Assembly: GCA_009103225.1 (NCBI GenBank)
Contig: RHPI01001715.1
Span: forward strand, 558,125-622,124
Source of the DNA: Chlorokybus atmophyticus
Lineage: Eukaryota > Streptophyta > Chlorokybophyceae > Chlorokybales > Chlorokybaceae
Length of the DNA stretch: 64,000 nucleotides
Direction of reading: 5' to 3'
The notes below the pieces were generated by a model, which was not told where the DNA came from, ran no database searches, and saw nothing but the letters and a program-made list of their open reading frames with translations. The position numbers and the translations under genes were made by a program. Within the stretch, counting starts at the first letter, position 1. Each line of letters opens with the position of its first letter. Shown in pieces: positions 34,591 through 45,600 of this stretch.

Positions 34591-35375
34591 TCACTCAACG
34601 TTGTTAAAGTCCAGCTTGCGCACCGCACCCGCAGCGGCGGCAAGGTCCAGTGTTGGCCTTTCTGCAGGTTTCTTTGGCGCGCTCGGGGCTGATGGTGAGA
34701 AGGATGCAACGTGCAGGCTCGCGCGGGGCGTCTTGTAGCCATAGCTCGCATCGTCATATCTGCATGAGAAAGTGAGATGAAGCCATAGTCACCATGCGAG
34801 TTACTTAACTTGAAAGTCACAGTTACCTGACTGCTACAATGTGCAATGCTCAGCATGCGCATACTGCAGGGCAGCAGCGTTGCAAGAAAAAATGCATGGC
34901 TTTGCTTCTGTACATGTGACCGTTTCGCGCATACGACATCACCACATTGTTGGGTAAAGTCATGTCATATCCTTTGTGCAAGAGAGACCGCTGCTAACGT
35001 CAGCCAACAAAGTTCATTGACTGCCATTGCAAGGCAAGCGGAGGTATCAAAGCCCTAAGTCCTAAAATAAAATTGCTTCTGCTGCACACAACAAGCCTCA
35101 TGCAATACTCACTGCGGGGGAGTGCAGCTAAAGTCTTCCCCTCCGCTAGAGTTTAAAGCAGCGTCCTCCTCCTCCTCCTCCTCCTCCTCCTCAGGGGTCA
35201 GAGGCTGCCCAGCAGGCGGATCCGTCCTCTCAGGAAAGACGACGACAGCGCCCCGCCCGGGCCCTTGCGCCGGAGGCGGTGCAGAAGCAAGAGGTGCACC
35301 AAGATGAGACCTACACCGCAGCCCACCTCCCCCCGGTCCTCCTCCTCTCACAGCCGCCCCTCCGGCCTCACCCAT
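34591..35375 (-). CDS. Small protein with SIAMESE-like C-terminal motif
   Basis: Two exons, 35375-35113 and 34759-34591 (about 143 residues), joined in phase 2. The N-terminal half is Gly/Pro-rich with a run of acidic residues encoded by a (CCT)n tract. The C-terminal part has FSCTPP, then YGYKTPRASLHV, FSPSAPSAPKKPAERP and HRKLDFNNVE at the end. The order TP, basic/aliphatic, PSAPKK weakly recalls plant SIAMESE-related CDK inhibitors (TP...CPPAPKKP). This is a guess; the protein could be something else entirely. Divergent from galactokinase. Confidence 0.5.
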
Positions 35376-35805
35376 GTGAGAGAACCCCCAGCTACCCTCT
35401 ACTCCTGCTGCAGCTGGGGCACACGCCCATCGCCGTCGTCATGTTGAAGACGCTCCTCTGTAGCACCCTCTCCTCCAGCGACGCCCACCACCCCCGATGC
35501 CCCCGACAGCCACGCCGCCGCCGCCGCCGCCGCCCCACCACAGCCACCCGCCACATACCCTTTATAGGACTAACTTCCAAGCAGATATTTCCGGCTCTCT
35601 TCCTTCCAGTGTGACAAACTTCCCTGCGACCTATTTGGAAGAGCGTTTGTTGATTCCTCCATCTTCCGCATTGCCTTCCGTGCTTGGCGGCTTTGTTGGT
35701 GGCGTCGCTGAGTGGCTTGTCGGCGGAGGCGGAGGCGGCGGCAGGAGTGAGGAAGGAGGGAGAGAGGGACAGAGGAGAGTCAGGTTGGGTAGAAAGTTGT
35801 TGCAC
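35376..35805. promoter_or_regulatory. Spacer between divergent small gene and galactokinase
   Basis: About 430 bases, GC- and CCGCCG-rich (35515-35535). Contains both 5' UTRs. A longer galactokinase start upstream in the same frame is possible, giving a Pro-rich N-terminal extension. Confidence 0.5.
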
Positions 35806-37753
35806 ATGGCGTACGCCAACGCGCTGGGGCGCGCGCAGGAGGAGCTGGAGCGGCGGTTTGGCGCTAGACCTGGACACGGCCCAATTGTTGCGGCGGCCGC
35901 CCCTGGCCGTGTTAACCTCATCGGCGAGCACACCGATTACAACGATGGGTATGATGATGACAAGTAGGACCAACTAGAAGTAAACACTTGTTACTAGAAA
36001 CGGCGTTTCAATGCTGTTTCAGCTTAGTATGGATATCGTACTCACTTTGCATGCCTGCGGCTGGTTTGTACAGCTGTCTACCAGTTGCATGCATTGCAGC
36101 TTGCGCACAGCTTGATGATGTACTCTGAAATTTTTGAACATTGATTACTCTCAGCTGTTGTACAAGTAAAAGCATGCAGCCTTGCATGTTGCATGCAAGC
36201 AAGCGGAGTGGTCTGGTGCTGTCAGGTGGGTGCTGCCCTTAGCCTTGGAGAAGTACACTGTGGTTGTGGGCCGTGCTCGGAGCGACCCGAGCAACGTTGA
36301 ATGCGAGGTGCATAGCGTTGATCTGGACCAGACTGCCACTTTCCGAGCCGACAAGACACTCGCACCGGGGGAGCCTTCGTGGTGCGACTACATAAAGGTG
36401 CTGCTGAAGGAAGGAGACATGTATGCTGTGCAGTTTGGCTTGTTTGATTGAGGTTGAATACTGTTCATTGCAAAATGTAGTCAGTCGCTGTTGTGCTGTG
36501 CAGGGTGTTGTTGCGCAGTTCATCAAGGACGGCCGCAGCGTGCCGGGCTTCTGCGCGGTGATAGCTTCGGACGTTCCAATGGGAGGAGGCTTGTCGTCAT
36601 CAGCTTCTGTTGAGGTTGCCACATCCACCTTTTTGGAACAGCTTCCAAACGTGGGCCCCGTTGACAACCGGACAAAAGCACTCTGGTGTCAGGTGTGACA
36701 GCCGACACAGTAATCAATGACTGCAGCTAACAGTCATACATGCTTTTAAGCCACTTGCGGGTTAAACAATGTTGTGGAATGTGTTTCGAGCAGACCGCCG
36801 AGCACGAGTTTCCACGAGTACCGTGTGGCATCATGGACCAGTTCATCTCGGTTATGGGGCAGCATGGTCACGCGTTGTTGATCGACTGCAGGACGCTGGA
36901 GACGCGATTGGTACGTGCGCGTGCGTGTGTGCGTGCTCCGATCACTTGGTCGTTCTACTTATCACCGGCTGCATGACATTGACTGAAGGGCTTGTCTCAT
37001 GCACGCGTGCAGGTGCGCATGAACGATCCTGGCATAGCCCTTGTGGTTGCCAATACAGGAGTTAAGCATTCGCTTGCTGGCGGCGAATATGCTAAGCGAC
37101 GGAAACAGTGCGAGACAGCTGTGCATGCTATCAAAGTACATCTGCATTGCCCATTGCTCAAAACTGCGCATTGTGTACATTGCGTACAGTCCAATGACAC
37201 ATTCTGTGTTGTCATTTGCAGAACAAACATCCCGAGATTCAGGCGCTTAGAGATTGTACAATGCAAATGCTTGAAGAGGCAGCTCCCAGCTTGGAAGAAG
37301 TTGTGGTTAGACGAGCGCGACACGTCATTGAGGAAGACCAGCGCACATTGCAATGTGTTGAAGCTCTGAATCAGGCAAGGGACGTTGTGTGTTGGTGTTT
37401 AAAAAGAAGTGTGCGTGTGGGCACGCAACTGACTGTATGCAACTCACACACAGGGTGACTATGTGATGGCGGGCCAGCTGATGGTGCAATCACATGAGAG
37501 TCTACGCGTGAACTACGAGGTAAGCTGTTCGGAGCTGGACACGATGGTGGACATTGTGAAGCAAGTGGAGGGCGTGTTCGGCACGCGCATGACGGGCGGG
37601 GGATTCGGCGGATGCACCATCACGCTGTGCGCGCAAAGCGCAGTCAGCCGCGTGGTCAAGGCTGTTGAGAACGACTACCACGCGCGCACGGGGTGTCAAC
37701 CCCTCTGCTTCGTCACGCGGCCCGGTGACGGCGCCATCAGACTGCCTTTGTAG
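35806..37753 (+). CDS. GALK: Galactokinase (GHMP family)
   Basis: Phosphorylates galactose at C1 in the Leloir pathway, in the cytosol. Seven exons in phase: 35806-35948, 36226-36397, 36504-36692, 36794-36910, 37013-37135, 37222-37374, 37454-37753 (about 398 residues, close to animal GALK1). The galactokinase signature [15 protein letters not shown] is at residues about 34-48. The GHMP ATP-binding loop [14 protein letters not shown] is in exon 3. [18 protein letters not shown] with the catalytic Asp region is in exon 4, and [12 protein letters not shown] is in the last exon. The intron after 37374 starts with GC. The ATG chosen gives the usual family length; a longer in-frame N-terminus exists upstream without a clear targeting signal. 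Confidence 0.95.
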
Positions 37754-38393
37754 TGTTGGTTGCGTTCATGTACCACATCCCTGTTGTAGTTGTAGCCCCA
37801 TGTTTTGGCCAACTGCAGCCTTACAGTAATCAGACAAGAGCATTTGTCTCGGGCTGCAGTGCAGTGCCAGCTCAGCTGCTGTGCTGAGCTGGGCTGAAGT
37901 CCCCTCTGCGGTTTTGACTAGCACACAGCCAACTAGACAGTGTTCATAGAAACCGCGGCCGCAGGTATGCGCTAGCAAAAGTTTGTGTTGTAGTAAGATG
38001 CCCAAATATGTGTACGGGAAGTGCTTGCTGACATATGACGACCATGTGCCACATGCTTGCTGACCTTTGAAAGGTACTTGACTTTACTGGCAAGCAAGGA
38101 CACTGGGGAGCAAGTTGCATGACCATATGTGAGATACTCTGCGGACTACAAAGCTTGGTTGAGCGCCTTGTTTCAAACACAAACTCTTGAGGAGTCGTCT
38201 TTGTTACCAGCTGTCTGCATAGAAATAGGAGCCTTATTTGCTACACTGCACGCAACCAGTGATCTTAGGCGCACACGCATGCAGGTGCATTCAATCTACA
38301 TCTATCTTCAATCTGCAACAGTAAGTAAGTAAGCTTCAACACTGTACATTGTTTGTACTTTGCCCCAGGCATGGTACGCGTGCGGCCACCTCT
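37754..38393. other. Intergenic between convergent genes
   Basis: Galactokinase (plus) and the plastid membrane protein (minus) converge here, so this should contain both 3' UTRs. No open frame of note. Confidence 0.6.
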
Positions 38394-39492
38394 TTACTTG
38401 TACTTGTCCATGATGCGTCTGGCCTCCTCCAAAGCTTCGCGTTCTTCGGCAGGAGTCTTACCACCAAAACTGGAGTTAGAACCTCCAAACCCAGGCCCGA
38501 AGTTCTGATAAGCAAAGTAACCAAGTCCCCCGAGGACAGTGAGCGTGATGATGCTCTGGACGACACTCTGTAGGATGGACCACACAATGCTCACGCCAAC
38601 CAACGCCACGCCCGCCTTCGCTACAGGACGCGGGACGGCCTCGGGAACGAGGTTTGTGGCAAAGTCCACGCCGGTCTTGCCAAGACGCAACGCCGTCTGG
38701 ACAGCTTCGCCACCTAAACCGTTGACAATGCTGCTGCCAATGCTGTTGTTAGTGTCGCTGTCCTTCTCAGCGCGCACGGTGAAGGAGGCAGCTCGCTGAA
38801 CTCGGCGGCTTGGGAATGATGATGAAAGAGCCCTTTGCCTCGCGCATGGGCTCTGCACCCTAAGCTTCAACGCTGGCCTGCTGCTTGGTGATGACGATGC
38901 CTGAAAAAACATGCATGGTAGTTGATGTGTGGGTGCATGCTGATTGGGTCGGTGCTGTGGAGGGCATATCTAGAACAAGCGTCGTTCAAGTGATACCATC
39001 AAATCTGCTGTGCACTCTGCAAGGTATGCGACAGAAGCTACACCAGAACTAAATGGTGCGTGATGCATGCGTCTGGTTGGAGTATGCATTGAGTGAGGAT
39101 CAGACGAGATTGTCTACACGTGTTTGGAGCCAGCCAAGCTAGCGTAAGGGAGGCTGAGGCCAATCTTTCAAGAAAGCAGGAAGCCCAAAAAACGGGAAAA
39201 ACACTGTGCACACAGATGGATTGAGGTCAACAATCACGACCATACCTACAAAAGCATGCCAACACAGCGCACTTGCGCCGCATGGCCAAAACCCTAACCC
39301 CAGGCTCCTCGCATTCCACGCAGGCCAGGCACAAGACGTCATCATATCACAGCCGTTCAGCAAACTCACGCAAGGCGTCGTAGACGAGGAGGAGAAAGCG
39401 GCGCAACTCCTCACTCCAGCCGCCGCCCAAACCGGCAACGCCGCCGCCGCCGTCGCCGCCATGACGCCCCCCACGCTTCCACTGCCAGCCAT
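38394..39492 (-). CDS. Plastid-targeted two-helix membrane protein
   Basis: Two exons, 39492-39370 and 38900-38394 (about 209 residues). The N-terminus is rich in Ala, Ser and Arg and poor in acidic residues up to about residue 80, ending FTVRAEKD, a typical chloroplast transit peptide with a VRA cleavage-like site. The mature part has PEAVPRPVAKAGVALVG followed by two hydrophobic segments (VSIVWSILQSVVQSII and LTVLGGLGYFAYQN), and a charged helical tail ending RRIMDKYK. It resembles small uncharacterised thylakoid or envelope proteins of plants and algae. I cannot name a function. It is the best evidence that the organism is photosynthetic. Confidence 0.75.
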
Positions 39493-39680
39493 CTGGACGC
39501 CTACACCTGGCGTGTATGATACACGGTACGCGTATCGACGTTACGTATCGGTGTTACGAGAGATCGCGTATCAGAAACACGGCCATCACGTCACGTGACG
39601 GCTCAGCACTTTTAGGGCTGTGAATGTGTGCCTGTGTGGGCGTCACGCACACACACACGCACACAATAGTACTGTGTGTT

Positions 39681-42600
39681 GTACACAGACATCATGAAGT
39701 TTGATGGAGTTGAGGAGCAAGAGCGTTCAAAATGGTGTTTGCAAATCCTGATGATGCTGCACAACAAGAAGAGCATTGCAGAGGATACACAATTCTGCTT
39801 TTGATGAGAAAGACAACAAGAAGCACGTGAACACACCAAACGACATTCCTCCAGTGTGATGATGATGCACTGAGCAAGGCAGAGACCTCGGTGTTTCCAT
39901 CATGATCACGCCTGAGGAGGAACGCAGAAGCAGGTGGGAGTGGGGTTTGACATGGTAGTCTCAGACTGTGTGTGTGACTTGCTGTTGTTGTTGCCACACA
40001 GACTACGCACACCAGACTATGATACTGATTTCAACCCTCCTCCTCCTCCACACCATCATTGTCATTATCATCACCGTCATTGTCATTATCACCGTGATGC
40101 TGATGTTACTACGCCACAACTAACATAGCATAGTTGTGACCATCGAATAGGCTCGAGGGGGCGGTCCCGTGCGCGGACGCCGCGCAGCACGAGCAGCGCA
40201 TCGCCGCCCTCCTCGCACGCAGACGCGCACTGCTTCTAGACACTGGGGAGGTAGCACACGCACACACACGCGCACACACACACACACACACACACATACA
40301 CACACACACACAGGTTCTGGGTGTGTCGGATCCCTCTTCCTCCGTCGCCCACTGGCTGCAGCGTTTCCGTTCCGACCGACACGCGAGCATACGAGCACTA
40401 TGCGTCGCGCCGGACGCCAACGACGAGCAGGAGGAGGAGGAGGAGGAGGGGGGAGGAGGAGGAGAACTAGAGTTGGGGTTGGGTGGGGTGAGTCGGATGT
40501 GTGTGTGTGTGTGTGTGCGCGCGCGCGCGCGCGCGTGCGGGCGCGCTTGCGTGGGGGTGGGGAGTGTCTGAGAGTGTGACTGCCTCGTAGGTCGAAGACG
40601 AGTGTGGTACGCAGAACGAGAAGCTTAGAACAGAGTTGGCAGCATTTTACGAACGTCGGATACGCGAATGCGCAACAGCACGCGTGAAGTGTGTCCACCT
40701 CCTCGCTTCCACACGTATGTTTGGATTTGTTTTTACAAATCACTCAAATGTATACATGCTGATGCCAACACGTCTCTCTGTGTAGCCACAACGGAAGCAC
40801 AGCGCACACGCGAGCTGGAGTCTCACCTCGCCCACATCGACACCCACGCCGCCCATGCCGCCGCGCGCATAACCCACTACACACCCTCTTCATCCTCATC
40901 CTCTCAAACGACCCAACACAAGCACACGCACACGCACACACCCTTCGCTCATGCGCTCGCGGCGCGTTGCCCGTCCTACAAGGCGTTGTTCGCTCCACCG
41001 AGAGAGTTGGACGCCAACAACAAGTGTGGCAATGTTGGTGATGTTGGTGTGGTTGAGGAGGAGGATGTGCGGGCGTGCATGCGAGACTTTATCGCGCGGG
41101 ACGTGTGTACACGCGGTGTGGAGAGACTCGTACGAAAGATAGCGTGGCTACCGTACACGCCTCGCGTGAGACAAGTACGTGTTGTGTGGGTGTGGGTGTG
41201 GGTGTGAGTGTGGGTTATTTTACCTTCTGCGTACAACGTGTACAAAATGATACCGTGTATGTTGTAGAGTGTGAAGAAGGACAAAGTTGAAGTGAGTGTT
41301 GGTGTTGGTGTGCCCACCACAATGGACACGCTTCAGCGTCTGGACGTCGAGCTCGCGCGTCTCGGGGCTGTGTTGGGTGTTAACAAGGACCCGGCAACGC
41401 AGCCGACGGAGTTTTGCTACCAGGCCAGAGCCGTCTTTGCACAGTAAGAAAGAGAGCGCGAGGAAGGAGTTTGTGTGTCTGTGTGTGCGCGCCTGCGTGC
41501 GCGGGTAGGCGAGAGTGCCTACGTGTGCGCATGTGCGCGTGTGTAACTGCAGCATGTGTATGTGTGGGTGCACGTGCCCGCCGATGCGTGTGCGCGTGGG
41601 TGCATCGCGCACATGCATCCACACACATACGTGCGCATGTTTCTTTGTGCATGCAAATGTGGTAAGGGATGTCAATCCGTATGCATTGGTTTATCAGAAA
41701 GTACGCCGAGCAAGGGCGGCAAAAGCCACGGGATGCGTACGTCGACTCAGACAACACCCACATCCCTGTTGACGTCGCTGAGGGTGTCACACACATCCTC
41801 AAGCCGGACGAGCAGGTGGGGAAGCTATTGGGTCTAACTGGACAGGACAACCATCACCACAACAACAATAACAAGAAGAAGGACAATGTGCTTGAGGATC
41901 ACATCCTCGCGGTCGAGATGGCGTTCCTTGACGTGGAAGACGCGGACGCCTGCCGTCGACGCACCAAGGCACAGGTGAGGTTGTGGGTGTGGGTGGGTGG
42001 GTGGCGCATGTTGTGCTTGGTGGACATGGGGGTTTTGATTGGAAAAACGTATGTGCAACGCAGGCAGACGCGTACTTGGAGAAGGCCAGCGTTGTCAGAA
42101 TACCTCAGCAACAAACGTACGCACGCTTGTCTGTAAGCACACACTCACTCGCGCACACATGCACACATGTACGCAACCTCTTTGCCTCCCACAACGCAGT
42201 AAGTTCGTCCAAACCGCCCACCTCGCCATGAACTCCAACCGCTTCAACCTCTTCTTCAACAAGCACCCCCCTCCTCCTCCTCCTCCATCTGCCCAACCTC
42301 CAACTAAAGCAGATACCCGCAGCGACGACAGCGAGGACGAGAGTGCCACCGAGTCGTCCGCCGAGTCCGTGCGCGCGATGAAGCTGGAGACGCTCTTCCT
42401 CCTGAGGTTGGTTGAGTGCAGGGATGCGAGGGCGAGGGTGGTGAGGGCGATCGATGCGGGAGTGGAACTGAGGTTGAGAGTCAGCAAGGAGGTGAGAGCG
42501 TCAGTGAGTGTGGGTGGAGGGGCGTGGGTGGGTGCGTGCGTGTGTGCGTGCGCATTTGAGATGAAAGTAAGGGGGCTGGGGTAGGGGTGGGGTGGGGGGT

Positions 42601-45600
42601 ATGTATGTGTGATGATGGCGATGGTTGCAGGAGGTGGATGCAGGGAGATGCGAGGTGGATGAGACAACCGGAGCCACACGTGTGCGTAACAGGGATGGCG
42701 TGTGCACTGTGAGAAGGTGAGAGTACACGCATGCATGCACGCGTGCGCGCGCGCGTCACACTATGTCTACCTCACTCCCTCCTCCACCCCATCTCTCCCT
42801 CCCTCTTGCCCTCCTTCCACCTCCCCCGCTCTCTCTAAGTCACACACACATATCACTCCCATGGCAGCGAATCCCTGACCCTCCTCGCCCGAACCGAGTC
42901 CGCCCTCCTCCACCGCCTCTCCCACATCCTCGCCCACACCAACAATCCCCACCCAAACCCAAACACCCACACCCACACTACTCCCCCACCGGACCGTCAG
43001 GCCCTCCTCGAGTCGTTCTACAAGCTCGAGGCCACGCGGCTTGAAGCACGCTGGGCGCTGGCGAAGGGGTATGCCAATGTTGGAGATGACGAGGAGGTGG
43101 TGAAGGAGGTGGAGAGGGTGCTGGAGGGTGAGGAGAAGGAGGAGGTGGTGGAGGATGTGAATGTGCTGCGTCAAGAGTATGAGATGGACATCCGAGCCGT
43201 TCGTGCTGAGACGAACCTTGTTGAGAGTCTATTGACGCACCTGAAGCAGACTGAAACACTCCATCGACACCACTTTCACAATAACAACAACAACAGCAGC
43301 AGCAACAACAACATCTTCACTCCTGGTCTGCTGCTCCCCCTTATGACCGTTGGCGTCCACGACACGAGTATCACCAACTCAGCATATGAGTGTGTTGAGC
43401 ATTACACGACGCTCGGGACTGTCTTACGTGTCCCCGCGGCGTTGCGGGCCGCCACAACAGCAGCAGCAGTAACAGGCACGCGCAATGCTGGAAGGGTGAG
43501 GGCGGCGGTGAGGGAGATGGCGAGGGAGGAGTGGGAGAGGATGAGGAAGGGGATGACCAAGCCGCACCAAGTGGTAAGTGTGCGTGTGGGTGTGTGGGTG
43601 GGGTGTGTATGTGTGTGGTTGGGTTCGTACCTGGGTGCGTGTGCGCGTGCGCGAGTGTGTCTTACCGTTGATTGAACGCTGCTACAAACACACTGGTGCA
43701 TTGCAGGTGCCAGGAGAGTTTGCGGAGGGGCTGCGGGGTTCGGGGGCGCCTGTCGGGGATAATGAGAGGGCGCTGGACCTAATGTTGGACAAGATGAAGA
43801 GGAACACTCCCAACAACAACAGCCAAAATAGCAGTAACGCCAGCGCCCGGGCTCGCATGCTGCTGCACGTTGCGCGGTTGCGTGGACGTCTGCTGCTTGC
43901 ATTGGATGAAACCACTGCTGCGCACGCCGTATACAAGGCACAAGTGAGTCCTCTACGCACATGCGTGCGCGTGCTCGTGTTCGTGCATGTGCTTGGGGTG
44001 TAGGTTCCAACAACACTTGATATCATTCCAGGCGCAAGCGTTGGGTTGGCGCGTGGCTGCATACGACCCCTCCCAACCTCTCACTCACAACTTTCCACCA
44101 CCATCCACCACCACCTCCTCCTCTTCATCGTCATCATCGTGCATGGTTCTGCCGGACAGAGAGACCTTTGGCCCCGCGGAAGACGTGGACCCCGACGACA
44201 CCATTGCCAACAACCCCACACCTCAACCAGCCATCTCAGCCTTCCCAGGAGAGGCAAGAAAACAACATGATTAACATGTGACAGCATATGACAACATTGT
44301 CATTTTCGACGATAACAACAACGTTGTACCAGGTGGGTGACTTGGACTTCTCCACCGAGGCGGGCGTGTTGAAGCTCCTGTCTACATCACCCGACCAGCA
44401 CCAACATCCACATCAACACCAACCCCAACACCAACACCAACACCAACAGCAACAACATCAGCAACACCCTCTAGGCCTCGCGCTCAGGCTTCAGCTGACT
44501 CACCTCCACGCCCTTCGCGTGGCCGTGCGCCACAACGAGGTGTTGTTGCGTGTTGTCGAGCGCGCTGCCGAGCGGGCGCACAAGGTTGCTGCGGCCGAGC
44601 GGGAGAAGAAGCAGAGGGAGATGCTGTTGTTGGGTGTGAGGGTGAGTAAGAACAACAACAACAACAACAACAACAATCACAACAACAACAACAATGAGAG
44701 GGAGGAGATGGGAGTTGACAGGGAGGAGCACAGACAGAGCTCGGTGCAAACCCATGCTAGATTGTTCCTGTCTGTTATGCGCATGCAGAGAGACGCGTAT
44801 GCACACGCCAGCGGTAACAGCAGCAACAGCAACAACAACAACAACAACAACAACAACATCCACCACAAGCCGAAGGCTGAGGAGTACTGCTCAGCCCTAG
44901 CAGCTGAGCTGCACCCTTACGCACTGAAGGTTGGCAACTCTTGTTTCCAAACTTGCAAATGTCCATCATCTCCAACCCAATATGCGGACCCAACATGTCA
45001 GGTTGGCATTGCGCGTGAGGGCGAGTGGCTTGTTGGCCTCGTCGTCGCCGCATGGGAAAGTGATCACGCCGGCGGGGAGCAAGGTGAGCAGGGCGACAGC
45101 AACAGCAACAGCAACATGTACAAGAAGGAGGACCCCGAGGCGTGGCGGGAGGCACGCTTGTGGGTTGGGTCAGGTGGAGATGCAGCCTGCATGACCCCAC
45201 CTGATCAAGCCAATTCATGTCTCGGTAAGTAAGCTGGTGATACACATCCCAACATAAACACAACTTGTCGCCACATGCCTCATTCCTATTTTCCCCCCTT
45301 AGAGCCCTGCGGCGTCAAAGCAGGCCTCTTCTCCCTGTTAGCCCCTTCTCGAGCCGTCCGCCTACACAACAACACCAAAGAGCTCACAAAGACCCTTCGA
45401 TTCACCCGCGCCATCAACGCAGCCCTGAAACTCAACTCAACCAAAAGACAACAAGACAACAACAACTCAACCCAATTCAGGTCCAGCTCCCCATCCAAAT
45501 CCAGATTAGAACTACATGAGGCCGTGCGTGAACTTGACTTGAAGCATGCGCGTGAGCGGGAGCGGGCTTCCGCGGATGCACGAGCTTCACGTGTGAATGT

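Noticed and set aside
35160-35192. CCT/AGG repeat as non-coding microsatellite
   Set aside because: On the minus strand it lies in frame within exon 1 of the small gene and encodes Glu, so it was left inside that gene.
43402-44016. Minus-strand frame of 204 codons opposite the large coiled-coil gene
   Set aside because: No motif, crosses introns of the plus gene, composition explained by the opposite strand.
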